A stretch of DNA of 64,000 nucleotides from assembly GCF_001468005.1 (NCBI RefSeq), contig NZ_LNYY01000021.1:186637-250636 (forward strand). Direction: 5' to 3'. Source of the stretch: Legionella steelei (GTDB taxonomy: Bacteria; Pseudomonadota; Gammaproteobacteria; Legionellales; Legionellaceae). The notes beneath the pieces are model-generated. The model was given only the letters and a program-made list of their open reading frames with translations, ran no database searches and was not told the DNA's origin. Every line of letters starts with the position of its first letter. Position 1 is the first letter of the stretch. Below are positions 48,707 to 58,966 of the stretch, piece by piece. The position numbers and the translations under genes are program-made.

Positions 48707-51082
48707 TTATTGGTAGTGATCTCTAGTAATAACGGTCTTATAAAGTAACAATTTCACAGTACTTCCTATGAACATCCAAACCAGTGCATAACCCCAAATG
48801 AGTAAAGCATAACTCCAGCCTATTGGAGTAACAAACCATCCGTAGACTGCTGCCAATGTTCCAAGTATTTGGGTCAGCTCAATGGTACAAAAGAGCCGCC
48901 AATTAGGCCATGGACGTTGCCAAATGGATCCCGTATTTCGAGTCACATAGATTGTAAAATGACCTGCTACTAATAGTTTTAGGAAAATAAAGGTTTGAAT
49001 CACTGAAAAGGACAAATAGAAATAATCTTTGGCAACGTAAAACAATATAAAAGTACTAATAACACCCGTTATGCCTAATGCTGTGCTGATAATTAAGACA
49101 CGGTGCATGTTCCACCGAACAGGATATCGAGCAACGGGCACGTTATCGTAGGCTATCATCATGATAGGAAAATCATTCAAAATAGCAAGTAGCACGATCA
49201 TCACGGCCGTCACAGGATAAAAATTAAAAACAACGATACTGGCAGAGATAAATAGTAATACTCGAATTGTTTCAGCAATTCTGAATGTTGCATAACTATT
49301 CATCCGTTCAAAAATTTTTCTGGCTTCTTCAACTGCACGCGTAATAACGGAGAGTCCACGCTCGGTTAAAACTAAATCTGCGGCTGCTCGCGCCGCATCA
49401 ACTGCACCGCCAACAGCGATCCCGATATCCGCTTGTTTCAAGGCTGGGGCATCATTTACGCCATCCCCTGTCATTCCAACGATATGATCATCTGATTGTA
49501 AAATGGTTACAATTTTAAATTTATGCTCTGGAAATACTTCAGCAAAGCCATCAACTCGTTCAAGTTGACTGATTGCTGGCTCACCCTCATTGAACAGTTC
49601 CGCAGCAGAAACGATATTTTCTCCCAAGCCAATCTTATGTGAAATTTCTTTCGCAATAGAGCCATGGTCCCCAGTAAGCATTTTAATTTCCAGGCCCATA
49701 TTCTTAGCAGATTGAATGGTTTGTAACGTATCATCTCTTGGGGGATCAAATAATGCGATTAATCCAAGGTAGTGCCATTTGTCATCATTATCTCTTCTTG
49801 CGATGCCTAATGCCCTATATCCTTCATTTGCCAATTGATCTACTGCATTCTCCACTTGTTTTTTAAACTCTGGCTGTTGGACCAATTCAAGGATTACTTG
49901 GGGTGCACCTTTGGCGACTTGAAACGAAATATTATCCTGTTTGATAGTGGCTTCTGTCCGTTTTTGTTTTGAGTCAAAGGGAATAAATTTGAGTGTTTCA
50001 AAATTCTTCAAATTGATAATAGGAGGAAGTGCGTTCAATATTGCCTGATCAATGACATCCTCAACATTTTGTTCGGATGCCAATGCTGCTGCCAGTATCA
50101 GTTCCTCTTTACTTTTAGCCTCTATTAGAACAGGTTCGCCCATGGTGAGTTGATTTTTCGTAAGTGTTCCTGTTTTATCTGAGCACAGTATATCCATACC
50201 AGCCATTTCTTCAATTGAAGAAAGCTTCGAAACAATTGCTTTCATCCTGGCAAGGTTTAATGCACCAACTGCCATGGTTACTGTTAAGACAGCGGGTAAT
50301 GCTACTGGAATAGCTGCGATTGTCAAAATTAATGCAAATAAAAGGGTATGCAGAAAAGGATCGTGTCTAAGCTGTGCAACAATCAAAATGATAACGACCA
50401 AGATTAAGGTGAGTTTAATGAGAAAATTGCCTATTTTTAACACTGCTTTCTGGAAATGCGATGTTGTTTTAGCTGTCTCAACCAATTTGGCGGTACGACC
50501 AAAATAGGTGTTCATACCTGTTCCAGTCACGATTCCCATCATTTCACCTAGTCTGACAATGGAGCCAGAGTAGACCTCATCCCCGATTATTTTTTCGACG
50601 GGAAGCGATTCACCAGTTAAGGTTGATTGATCGACCGTCAAATATTCACCACTAAGTAATTTCATATCAGCTGGAATAATGTTGCCCAATTTAATTAAAA
50701 CAATATCACCAGGAACCAATTCGCTTGCCGAAATATTTTTCCACTCACGGTCGCGCAATACCCTCGCTGTTAAAGCAAGTTTATTTTTTAAAGCAGTAAT
50801 GGCATTATCTGCTTTATATTGTTGCCAAAACCCCACTCCTGCATTCAGTCCTAGCATAAGACAGATAATGGTAAAATCTTCCCATCGTTGTAAGATTCCA
50901 GACAAAAGAACAGCTGCTTCAATCATCCAGGGGATAGGTCCCCAAAAGAACGAAAGAAACTTAATAAGATTGTTTGTCTGCTTTTCTTCCAAAACATTCT
51001 TACCGAAAGAGGTGAGTCGTTTCTTTGCCTCCTGGGATGCCAGTCCAGTCTTTAGATCTGTATTTAGATTCAATGAGTTCAT
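48707..51082 (-). CDS. Plasma-membrane-type H+ P-type ATPase
   Basis: 791-residue P3A-type ATPase that pumps protons out using ATP. Conserved elements in order are TGESLPVEK (actuator), the proline of the AAIPVALPAVL helix, DKTGTLTKN (phosphorylated Asp), KGAPQVIL (ATP site) and TGDGVNDAPALKQADIG. Ten membrane helices fit. The C-terminal regulatory tail of plant and fungal enzymes is absent. A related but not identical pump is at 62337. A typical role is pH homeostasis under acid or energy stress. Confidence 0.94.
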   Translation of the reverse strand: MNSLNLNTDLKTGLASQEAKKRLTSFGKNVLEEKQTNNLIKFLSFFWGPIPWMIEAAVLLSGILQRWEDFTIICLMLGLNAGVGFWQQYKADNAITALKNKLALTARVLRDREWKNISASELVPGDIVLIKLGNIIPADMKLLSGEYLTVDQSTLTGESLPVEKIIGDEVYSGSIVRLGEMMGIVTGTGMNTYFGRTAKLVETAKTTSHFQKAVLKIGNFLIKLTLILVVIILIVAQLRHDPFLHTLLFALILTIAAIPVALPAVLTVTMAVGALNLARMKAIVSKLSSIEEMAGMDILCSDKTGTLTKNQLTMGEPVLIEAKSKEELILAAALASEQNVEDVIDQAILNALPPIINLKNFETLKFIPFDSKQKRTEATIKQDNISFQVAKGAPQVILELVQQPEFKKQVENAVDQLANEGYRALGIARRDNDDKWHYLGLIALFDPPRDDTLQTIQSAKNMGLEIKMLTGDHGSIAKEISHKIGLGENIVSAAELFNEGEPAISQLERVDGFAEVFPEHKFKIVTILQSDDHIVGMTGDGVNDAPALKQADIGIAVGGAVDAARAAADLVLTERGLSVITRAVEEARKIFERMNSYATFRIAETIRVLLFISASIVVFNFYPVTAVMIVLLAILNDFPIMMIAYDNVPVARYPVRWNMHRVLIISTALGITGVISTFILFYVAKDYFYLSFSVIQTFIFLKLLVAGHFTIYVTRNTGSIWQRPWPNWRLFCTIELTQILGTLAAVYGWFVTPIGWSYALLIWGYALVWMFIGSTVKLLLYKTVITRDHYQ

Positions 51083-51264
51083 AATAAAAAAAATCCTTTT
51101 TCTTTAACCAGTATTAGCCATCTTTGCATCTGTTCTAAGCGCTTATCCTAATGAGAAATGAAAGCTTTTTTATGGTTTTTCCATCACTGTTACTAACATA
51201 CATTACTCTAAATATAGCTATTAATGGCTATAATTATCTTAAATTACAATTTAAGGACAAAATA

Positions 51265-51510
51265 ATGTATGGTGAAGAGGATGCAATAAAAGAAGACATT
51301 AGAAGCGTTTTGAATAGAAATGGGTATTCTGCTAAGGAATTTAAAATATCCATTGAAAATGGCTCAAGTTATGACCCAAACCAAATTGTCGGTGCCCAAG
51401 TATGGATAACCATAGAAAAGAATTCTATAAAAAAACAATATGAGTTATACCGCAGTGACTGGCCTAATGATTTTGAAACGGATTTAAAAAATGGTTATTT
51501 TAATTTTTAG
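51265..51510 (+). CDS. Small hypothetical protein
   Basis: 81-residue soluble protein (MYGEEDAIKEDIRSVLNRNGY...), mixed alpha/beta and rich in charged residues. I chose ATG 51265 with AAGGA 7 bases before it. The frame is open back to 51151, where it would add a hydrophobic helix, but no good site is seen there. No family recognised. Confidence 0.6.
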   Translation: MYGEEDAIKEDIRSVLNRNGYSAKEFKISIENGSSYDPNQIVGAQVWITIEKNSIKKQYELYRSDWPNDFETDLKNGYFNF

Positions 51511-51608
51511 GTTATCACTACGAGTGAATTGCCGAACTAAATCCATATTGAATTTTTATAGATTATTCGGAACCGAAGTAATTATATAAATTATGATAAG
51601 GGAATTAT

Positions 51609-52967
51609 ATGGAAATTACCTTCCTTGGTGCGACAGAAACAGTAACCGGTTCCAAATATTTATTATCCTTTGATAATAGAAAAATATTAGTGGATTGCGG
51701 ATTATATCAAGGCCGCAAGGACTTGAGATTACGCAACTGGAATCGCTTGCCCATTGATCCTGCAACAATCGATACCGTTCTTATAACACATGCCCATATT
51801 GATCATACTGGTTATTTACCCCTTTTGATTAAGAATGGATTTAGAGGCACAATTTATAGCACAGAAGGTACAAAGGATTTATGCTCCATTCTTCTACCTG
51901 ATAGTGGACATCTTCAGGAGGAAGAAGCAGAAATTGCGAACAAATACGGATATTCCAAACATGCTCCTGCATTTCCACTGTACACACAAAAAGAGGCTGA
52001 AGAAGCCCTAAATTATTTTGATACCATTGCTTTTAATCAACAGGTTAATTTGACTGATGAGTTTAGTTTTCAGTTTCTTCCAGCAGGGCATATCATCGGT
52101 TCATCATTTATCCGTATACAACATAAAGATTATTCTCTTTTGTTTACTGGGGATATGGGAAGACTTCATGATCCTGTGATGAAAGCACCCACAGTGATTC
52201 ATGATATTGATTACCTGGTTGTTGAGTCGACCTATGGAAATCGACTCCATGAGCCTGGCCATCCCAAAGATTATTTAAAAGACATTATTAACAAAACGGC
52301 GCAGCGAGGAGGAACAGTTGTGATTCCATCCTTTGCAGTTGGTCGTGCGCAAGCGATGTTGCATTATATTTATCTTCTAAAAAAAGAAAAATCCATTCCA
52401 GATATTCCCGTTTTTCTTGATAGCCCAATGGCAGTTAATGCAACCCATATTTTACTGAAGCATATTGAGAACCTGCGCTTAAATGAGGATGAGTGCCGAC
52501 AATTAAATAATATTGCAACCTATGTTAATACTCCTGAAGAATCAAAAGAATTAGATAATAATCCTTTTCCTAAAATTATTATTTCTGCAAGTGGAATGGC
52601 CACTGGAGGACGTGTCTTGTTTCATATTAAAGCTTATGGTGGTGATAGCAAGAATACGATTCTTTTCACAGGTTACCAGGCCGAAGGCACACGTGGAGCT
52701 CGCATGGTAAAGGGAGAAAAAGAAATAAAAATTCATGGTGCAATGGTTCAAATCCAGGCTCAGGTAGAATCATTATCTAATACATCGGCGCATTCCGATT
52801 ATGAAGAAACATTAAAGTGGTTAAGCTTTTATAAGAAAGCACCTAAAAAAGTATTTATTACTCATGGTGAGCTTGCTGCAGCAAACTCGCTGAAGGAAAA
52901 AATTGAACAACAATTGGGTTGGTCGTGTGTTGTTCCGCATTATTTACAGAAAGAAACATTATCATGA
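51609..52967 (+). CDS. MBL-fold beta-CASP RNase-like protein
   Basis: 452-residue metallo-beta-lactamase protein with a beta-CASP insert, the fold of RNase J/CPSF73-type RNA nucleases. Zinc motif HAHIDH is at residues 61-66. Later motifs are AGHIIGSS, FTGDMGR (Asp ligand), the SAHSDY motif and the final THGE. SASGMATGGRVL marks the beta-CASP region. It probably cuts or trims RNA in the cytosol. The stop overlaps the next start (ATGA), so it is coupled to the AMP-phosphorylase-type gene. Confidence 0.9.
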   Translation: MEITFLGATETVTGSKYLLSFDNRKILVDCGLYQGRKDLRLRNWNRLPIDPATIDTVLITHAHIDHTGYLPLLIKNGFRGTIYSTEGTKDLCSILLPDSGHLQEEEAEIANKYGYSKHAPAFPLYTQKEAEEALNYFDTIAFNQQVNLTDEFSFQFLPAGHIIGSSFIRIQHKDYSLLFTGDMGRLHDPVMKAPTVIHDIDYLVVESTYGNRLHEPGHPKDYLKDIINKTAQRGGTVVIPSFAVGRAQAMLHYIYLLKKEKSIPDIPVFLDSPMAVNATHILLKHIENLRLNEDECRQLNNIATYVNTPEESKELDNNPFPKIIISASGMATGGRVLFHIKAYGGDSKNTILFTGYQAEGTRGARMVKGEKEIKIHGAMVQIQAQVESLSNTSAHSDYEETLKWLSFYKKAPKKVFITHGELAAANSLKEKIEQQLGWSCVVPHYLQKETLS

Positions 52968-54475
52968 ATGTTAATGAAGCAAAATTAAAGCTCAAGTTAT
53001 TGGGAATTAATACTTATATAGAACCTGTAATTTACATTCGTGAAGACTCACATATTTGTAATGCAGAAGGATTTCAAGCACAGGCACGGGTTAGAGTCTC
53101 TCTAAATGGTCATTCCTTGATCGCAACACTGAATACAGTTCAGTCTGAGTTATTACATCATAATGAAGCAAGTCTTTCGACTTACGCATGGAGTTTCTTG
53201 AAAGCGAAAAGCGGTGATGTAATTACTATTTCTCATCCAAGACCCTTGGAATCATTGAATTTTATACGCTCAAAAATATATGGGAATGAATTCAGGTTAA
53301 ATGAAATCAACCAAATTATGGAAGATCTTAGCGCTGGTCGTTTATCGGACATTGATATCACCATGTTTCTTTCTGCATCAGCGGCTATAGGACTTAACCA
53401 ACAAGAGACACTTGATCTAACCCATGCAATGGTTAAAACGGGTAAAATCTTAACCTGGCCCTCTGATTTAATCGTTGATAAACATTGCGTTGGCGGCTTA
53501 CCTGGTAACCGTACGACGTTAATTGTCGTACCGATTGTGGCTGCTTTTGGTTTGATGATTCCAAAAACATCTTCTCGTGCCATCACTTCTCCAGCAGGAA
53601 CAGCCGATACTATGGAAGTATTTGCACCAGTCAATTTGGATATTAAAACCATGCGTAAGGTGGTGGAACAGGAAAATGGGTGTATTGTCTGGGGTGGTTC
53701 TGTTTCATTGAGCCCTGCGGATGATTTACTGATTCGCATTGAACGCCCAATGAATTTAGATTCAGAAGGCCAGCTTGTTGCATCTATTCTTTCTAAAAAA
53801 ATTGCTGCCGGCTCAAATCATCTTCTTATTGATATCCCAATCGGTTCCACTGCAAAAATTCGTAGTTTGCAAGAAGCCAATGCCCTTAAACGCGTTCTAG
53901 AAAAAACAGCTCAAGCGTTTTCTATTAAAACAACCATTATTATTACTGATGGAACTCAACCTGTAGGTCGTGGAATAGGCCCATCATTAGAAGCACAAGA
54001 TGTATTGTCTGTTTTAAGTGGTGATCAAAATGCTCCTTCTGACTTAAGGGAGCGGGCTTTAACTCTTGCCGGGCATATTATTGAATTCTCGCCCAAGGTT
54101 CAATCAGGTACAGGTAAAAGTATTGCTACATCAATTTTAGAGAGTGGAAAAGCATTAGAAAAATTTGAAGCCATCTGTAAGGCCCAAGGTGGAATGTTTT
54201 CTATACCCCAATCGAACTATAAGCATACTGTGGAAGCAACCAAACCAGGAAAAATTATTAGCATTGATAACAACCATATTGCTCGTCTTGCAAAATTAGC
54301 TGGGGCGCCAACTTATAAAACCTCAGGTATCGAACTGTTAACCAAAGTCAATTCAATAGTTAAAAAGAATGAGCCTCTTTTTATTATTCACGCCGAAGCA
54401 AAAGGGGAGCTTGATTATGCACTATCTTATCTTCATCAGGGTCATACTATTTTTCAAATTGAGGAACAATCATGA
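52964..54475 (+). CDS. AMP/thymidine phosphorylase family enzyme
   Basis: 503 residues of the long (archaeal-type) thymidine phosphorylase family, which includes AMP phosphorylase. An extra N-terminal domain of about 90 residues precedes the phosphorylase core; short bacterial DeoA lacks this domain. The core has DKHCVGGLPGNRT, SSRAITSPAGTADTMEVF and the glycine-rich IGPSLEA motif. It should split a nucleoside or NMP with phosphate, giving the base and ribose 1-phosphate or ribose 1,5-bisphosphate. ATG 52964 overlaps the RNase-like stop, and its own stop overlaps prs, so three genes are coupled. Confidence 0.86.
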   Translation: MNVNEAKLKLKLLGINTYIEPVIYIREDSHICNAEGFQAQARVRVSLNGHSLIATLNTVQSELLHHNEASLSTYAWSFLKAKSGDVITISHPRPLESLNFIRSKIYGNEFRLNEINQIMEDLSAGRLSDIDITMFLSASAAIGLNQQETLDLTHAMVKTGKILTWPSDLIVDKHCVGGLPGNRTTLIVVPIVAAFGLMIPKTSSRAITSPAGTADTMEVFAPVNLDIKTMRKVVEQENGCIVWGGSVSLSPADDLLIRIERPMNLDSEGQLVASILSKKIAAGSNHLLIDIPIGSTAKIRSLQEANALKRVLEKTAQAFSIKTTIIITDGTQPVGRGIGPSLEAQDVLSVLSGDQNAPSDLRERALTLAGHIIEFSPKVQSGTGKSIATSILESGKALEKFEAICKAQGGMFSIPQSNYKHTVEATKPGKIISIDNNHIARLAKLAGAPTYKTSGIELLTKVNSIVKKNEPLFIIHAEAKGELDYALSYLHQGHTIFQIEEQS

Positions 54476-55359
54476 GTAAGAACACAGTTGCATTTAGCCT
54501 ATTTGGTGCCGATGAATTAAGAAACACACTCTGTGATGCCTTAAATTTTGAGGCTGGAAAAATTATGACTCATCAGTTCCCAGATGAAGAAGTTATGATA
54601 ACAATTGATACTGATTTACGAAGTAAATCGGTTATTTTCATTTTAAGTACTGATAGACCTAATGAAAAAACATTACCTTTAATTCTCGCAGTAGAAACTG
54701 CACGAGAGCTTGGAGCAAATAAAATTGGACTTATAGCACCTTATCTTGCCTACATGCGGCAAGACATACAATTTCATTCAGGTGAAGGCATTTCATCAAA
54801 ATATTTTGCGAGGTTATTATCCAGTTATTTTGACTGGCTTATTACAATTGATCCTCATCTGCATCGTTGGCATTCTTTAAATGAAGTGTTTACTATAGAT
54901 ACCAAGGTGTTACACGCGACCGATAATATTGCTCATTGGGTAAGGAACAATGTACAAAACCCTTTATTAATTGGGCCTGATATGGAAAGCACCCAATGGG
55001 TGGCGGAAATTGCTAAAATAAGTCAGGCCCCCTATTTAATAGTAGAAAAAACACGATTTGGTGATGCAAATGTATCTGCAACCGTGCCACAGATTGAACA
55101 ATACCCTAATCATACCCCAGTTTTAATAGATGATATTATTTCTACAGGTAGAACAATGATTGAGACAATAAAACACATCCAAACTTATGGAATACACAAT
55201 ATTATCTGTCTCGCTGTACATGCCGTGTTTGCAAACAATGCTTATGATGAACTAATGAAAACTGGTATTACAGATATTGTGACATGCAATACGATAGTAC
55301 ACCCATCAAATAAGATTGATATAAGTAATCTATTTATTGAGGCTCTAATTGAAAAATAA
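54472..55359 (+). CDS. prs: Ribose-phosphate pyrophosphokinase
   Basis: Makes PRPP from ribose 5-phosphate and ATP. It has 295 residues, somewhat shorter than housekeeping Prs (about 315). It has the PYLAYMRQD ATP-site segment, DPHLHRW and the PRPP loop VLIDDIISTGRTM. It is probably a second, pathway-specific copy, because it is coupled to the phosphorylase gene. In that setting it may link the released ribose phosphates to PRPP, or run in reverse to make ATP. The direction is inference. Confidence 0.92.
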   Translation: MSKNTVAFSLFGADELRNTLCDALNFEAGKIMTHQFPDEEVMITIDTDLRSKSVIFILSTDRPNEKTLPLILAVETARELGANKIGLIAPYLAYMRQDIQFHSGEGISSKYFARLLSSYFDWLITIDPHLHRWHSLNEVFTIDTKVLHATDNIAHWVRNNVQNPLLIGPDMESTQWVAEIAKISQAPYLIVEKTRFGDANVSATVPQIEQYPNHTPVLIDDIISTGRTMIETIKHIQTYGIHNIICLAVHAVFANNAYDELMKTGITDIVTCNTIVHPSNKIDISNLFIEALIEK

Positions 55360-56548
55360 TGTTCACTGGACAATGTATCGGATGAGAAACCGGCAATCCT
55401 TCAATAACGGTTACCTTTATTGATTTTTTATCCAAATTAGTGATTACTGCGTCTATTGCATGATTAATATTACCAAAATCCTTTCCTGCCATGGTGCATT
55501 TACTGGGATAATATATAGGGTATTTTAATCCATGCTGGCTAAAAAAATCTTTTGTATGATTATAATCCCCGATTACCATATAATCAGCCTCAGAGAAATC
55601 CCTAACTCTCAATTGATTTATTTGGTTGAATAGTTCATTGACATAATCGTGATTACCTCCGGGATGATGAATAGAAGCTATAATCACTTTGTGATTCGTG
55701 ATCACATGTTTAAATTGAGCAAAAATACAGGGCTTTTTATCATCCAGAGCATGATAAATAGGATCTCCTACCAATTTAAATTGAGTATCATCATAGAGTA
55801 ATACACAATGATCGTTTGTATTTTTGTTAATGCTATAAACAAGCATCTTCGATGATTTACCCTGTGCAATTAATAAGTTGTAGATATCTTCAGGGGTAGT
55901 GCACTCTTGTAGACAAATAAAATCGTCTCGAATCATTTGCTGAATAAGAGATTTATTGTGTTTAATTAATTTAAATCTTGACTCCCAACGTAATACTCCA
56001 TTGGGGTTTTGAATCTGGTGGATAAGTTCGATGCAGTGTTTGATTGCTGATTGAAACTTATGTGCATATGGATGCATTGTGTCTTTCATCAATTCAATAA
56101 TTAATTTTCTACTTTTTTCAATTTGTTGTCTTCTGTTTTTTGCAATTACTTGGTTTGCTGACCAAGATAGCTTTGACATTTGTTGATCAAGAGAGACGAA
56201 ATCATCAAGAAGTTGTCTGTTAATTACAATCGTATTTTTAACACATTTTGTATATAAATATTGGCCAAGTTCAGAAAAGAAATAAAATAGATCATTGGCT
56301 CGTTCATTGAAATAAATATTATCTGTGGATAATTTTGATATCGTTTCTTCAAAAAAATGACTTTCGCTAATGTCTTTAAAATCATTGTATAAATGAACAT
56401 CGGCAAGTAAGTTCCAACTGAATACGGAATAACTCTGATTGTTTGAACATTTTGCTGTGATTTGAATGGGGAAATGATCGGAGATCCCATTAAGAACTAG
56501 GCCAAATCGAAAAGTATCTGCATCTTCTCTATTCAATGAATGTTTCAT
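55334..56548 (-). CDS. Endonuclease/exonuclease/phosphatase-fold protein
   Basis: 404-residue protein of the EEP (DNase I/IMP-phosphatase-like) superfamily. Expected catalytic segments are SWNLLAD (N-terminal Asn), LQECT (metal Glu), ASIHHPGGNHD (His), MVIGDYNH (Asp-Asn) and a final SHPIHCP (Asp/His position). There is a helical insert of about 120 residues between the first two. No signal peptide. Its last 26 bases overlap the end of prs, tail to tail. It could be a nuclease or lipid/nucleotide phosphatase; an effector role is possible but unproven. Confidence 0.75.
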   Translation of the reverse strand: MKHSLNREDADTFRFGLVLNGISDHFPIQITAKCSNNQSYSVFSWNLLADVHLYNDFKDISESHFFEETISKLSTDNIYFNERANDLFYFFSELGQYLYTKCVKNTIVINRQLLDDFVSLDQQMSKLSWSANQVIAKNRRQQIEKSRKLIIELMKDTMHPYAHKFQSAIKHCIELIHQIQNPNGVLRWESRFKLIKHNKSLIQQMIRDDFICLQECTTPEDIYNLLIAQGKSSKMLVYSINKNTNDHCVLLYDDTQFKLVGDPIYHALDDKKPCIFAQFKHVITNHKVIIASIHHPGGNHDYVNELFNQINQLRVRDFSEADYMVIGDYNHTKDFFSQHGLKYPIYYPSKCTMAGKDFGNINHAIDAVITNLDKKSIKVTVIEGLPVSHPIHCPVNIIFQLEPQ

Positions 56549-56644
56549 ATATAATTAGGGATTTGTATTATACTTGATATTATTAATTCTAATTTTGTGC
56601 AATGCAATGTATTGATGCTGGATGATTAAGAAGAGGGAGCTAAA

Positions 56645-57583
56645 ATGCAAAATCAAAGCCTATTTTCTGGATTAATATTTTTCATAATTCTATTGATCGG
56701 CGCAGCATTAGCATATGCATTGCCCCCAGGTGTTGTTGGAAACATAAGTTATTTTGTTTTGGGCATCGCGGTTGTTATCGCTGTAATTGTTTCTGCCTCA
56801 ATTAAGGTTGCAAATCAGTGGAATAGAGCCATTGTGTTGCGGTTGGGCCATTTTCAGGCCTTAAGAGGGCCTGGATTATTTTTATTATACCCATTATTGA
56901 TGTAGTTGCTTACTGGATAGATACTCGGGTTATCACGACAGCATTCAAAGCAGAAAAGACACTTACCAAAGATACAGTACCTGTCGATGTTGATGCAGTC
57001 CTCTTTTGGAAAGTAATTGACCCGAAAAAGGCAGCCCTCGAAGTAGCCGATTTCGAAAGCGCCATTGGCTGGGCATGCCAAACTGCCTTGCGCGATGTGA
57101 TTGGCAAAACAATGCTTTCGGACATGCTTGAAGGACGAGGTAAAATTAGTAATGAATTGCAAGTCATTATCGATGAGCGGACTGAGCCATGGGGAATTAA
57201 GGTGATTTCCGTTGAAGTGAAAGATGTTCTGATTCCACCTGCATTGGAAGATACCATGTCGATGCAGGCACAGGCGGAAAGAGAGCGTCAGGCTCGGGTT
57301 ATTCTTGGGGATTCAGAGCGACAAGTTGCGGAAAAATTTGCCGAAGCGGACAAAACCTATACTAACAACCCTGTTGCATTTAAGAGCGATGAATATGTTT
57401 TATGAGGGGCTAAAAGAAAACTCTACCATTGTTATAGTCCCTAGTTCAGCTATTGATACGATGCAACTGGGCAACCTTGCAGGTATAACGGCATTGACTA
57501 TGGATTTGGAAAAAAACAAAGCAAGTGATGTAAAAAAAACGAGAGGAAAAATAAGTCGAGAGAACCCTGAAGAAGAGCTTTAA
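56645..57583 (+). pseudogene. Slipin (SPFH/stomatin-like) pseudogene
   Basis: Membrane-microdomain protein of the slipin type broken by two shifts. The first frame carries the membrane helices and NQWNRAIVLRLGHFQALRGPG, then stops; a T missing from the run at 56879-56883 explains this. The second frame gives DVVAYWIDTRV ... RDVIGKTMLSDML, IKVISVEVKDVLIPP and QAERERQARVI. About 57375-57382 a 5-base loss between GCATT repeats shifts it again to HLRAMNMFYEGLKEN and DTMQLGNLAGI. All parts are of one slipin gene. Confidence 0.88.
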
Positions 57584-57586
57584 AAG

Positions 57587-58966
57587 CTAATTAAAATATC
57601 TTCGCGGTAAATCAATACCTCGTCGATGCAATTTTAAAGTGTATATATTTTCACGGCAAAAAGAATAACGAACTAGATAAGCGATTAATACAGTGAGTGT
57701 TAGAGGTAAAATAAAATGATAATTTCTCATCATTTCACAAGTTAATATCACGGATGTAATCAATGCACCCGTAGTACTTCCTAACATTGCTGCCATACCG
57801 ATTAAGGTAAACAAAACTGGGTCTACAACAAATGTTGGAACAAAGTAATTAATCATAAGAGCGAAAGCGCTTCCTAAAGTTGCTCCTATAAATAAGGAAG
57901 GTGAAAATATTCCTCCAGATGCACCTGAGCCCAGCGTCAAACAGGTTGCCAATAATTTAGTTACAACCAAAAATAGTAACAGCCATAGATTGAGGATCTG
58001 ATTATTAAGGCAGTCTTGAATTGTTGCAAATCCTATTCCTTCAATATAGTAATGACCGAATAAATACATTGATAAATACATGAAAAAGCCAACAATTAGC
58101 ATCCCAGTCATATGACGTAGAAACACATTTTTAAAGTGACTATTAAAAAAATCCTCGAAGTAATAAACGCTGCGAATGAGCAAAATTGAAATGATTCCTA
58201 CAAGCATCCCAAAAGAAACAAATAAAAGTAGGTTAGATAACGTCAGGTTACTGTTTATTTGATTTACTAATGGAGTAGAAAAAATCGGTTTTACGTCAAT
58301 CAATAAATATTCAATGCAAAGAGCAAAAGATGTCGCAATAATAATGAGCGCTATGCTTAAAACAGAAATAGTCTCTAACATAAATTCACTGGCGAATACA
58401 ATTCCAGCGAAGGGAGCATCAAATATTACAGCGGTACAAGCAGCTACGCCCGCTGCCATGAGTATTTTTCTTTGTTGTCTGGATAAATGAAGCAAATTAC
58501 TGATGATGGAGCTTGATAAAGCGCCAATTTGAAAAACAGGACCTTCACGTCCTACTGAACCACCAGTACTTATCGTCAAAGCAGATGCTATTATCTTAGC
58601 CAAAGATACTGAAGGTTGAATTTTTCCATCTTGGCAAAATATAGCGTTTAAAATTTCTGGAACTCCAAGCCCACTCTGTCCAGGAGCAAATTTTTTGATA
58701 AGCCAAATAACCATGATGCTGCCAACTATAGGTACAAAAATAACTCCTATTCCCCATATGCTGGCTGATGTATGAAGATTTTCATTATAAATAAAACTGA
58801 AATGACCTAAAAAAGCGACATTATGGATAAGGGCGACTAAAGTACGAAATAATATTGCTCCTAATCCACCTAAAATACCCAAAATGATTGCAAACACGAC
58901 CATTTTAATAGGATGTAATGATTCGTGTTGACTGTATTTTTTTATTTTTGATTTAATTGGTTTCAA
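57587..58966 (-). CDS. CLC-family anion transporter, atypical
   Basis: 459-residue CLC protein. The gating glutamate is kept (GREGPVFQIGAL), and so are GGIFSPSL and the Tyr in RNYHFILP. The first anion motif reads GLGVPE (usual GSGIPE), so the central serine is Leu. The inner proton glutamate position reads SEFM, with Phe where exchangers have the second Glu. It may be a channel or have altered coupling. TTG 58966 overlaps ackA by 14 bases; ATG 58903 is the alternative. It is the last gene of the pump-fabI-pta-ackA run. Confidence 0.86.
   Translation of the reverse strand: MKPIKSKIKKYSQHESLHPIKMVVFAIILGILGGLGAILFRTLVALIHNVAFLGHFSFIYNENLHTSASIWGIGVIFVPIVGSIMVIWLIKKFAPGQSGLGVPEILNAIFCQDGKIQPSVSLAKIIASALTISTGGSVGREGPVFQIGALSSSIISNLLHLSRQQRKILMAAGVAACTAVIFDAPFAGIVFASEFMLETISVLSIALIIIATSFALCIEYLLIDVKPIFSTPLVNQINSNLTLSNLLLFVSFGMLVGIISILLIRSVYYFEDFFNSHFKNVFLRHMTGMLIVGFFMYLSMYLFGHYYIEGIGFATIQDCLNNQILNLWLLLFLVVTKLLATCLTLGSGASGGIFSPSLFIGATLGSAFALMINYFVPTFVVDPVLFTLIGMAAMLGSTTGALITSVILTCEMMRNYHFILPLTLTVLIAYLVRYSFCRENIYTLKLHRRGIDLPRRYFN

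Noticed and set aside
53233-53739. 168-codon antisense frame inside the phosphorylase gene
   Set aside because: Shadow of a well-supported gene on the other strand; low-complexity, Ser/Thr-rich translation.
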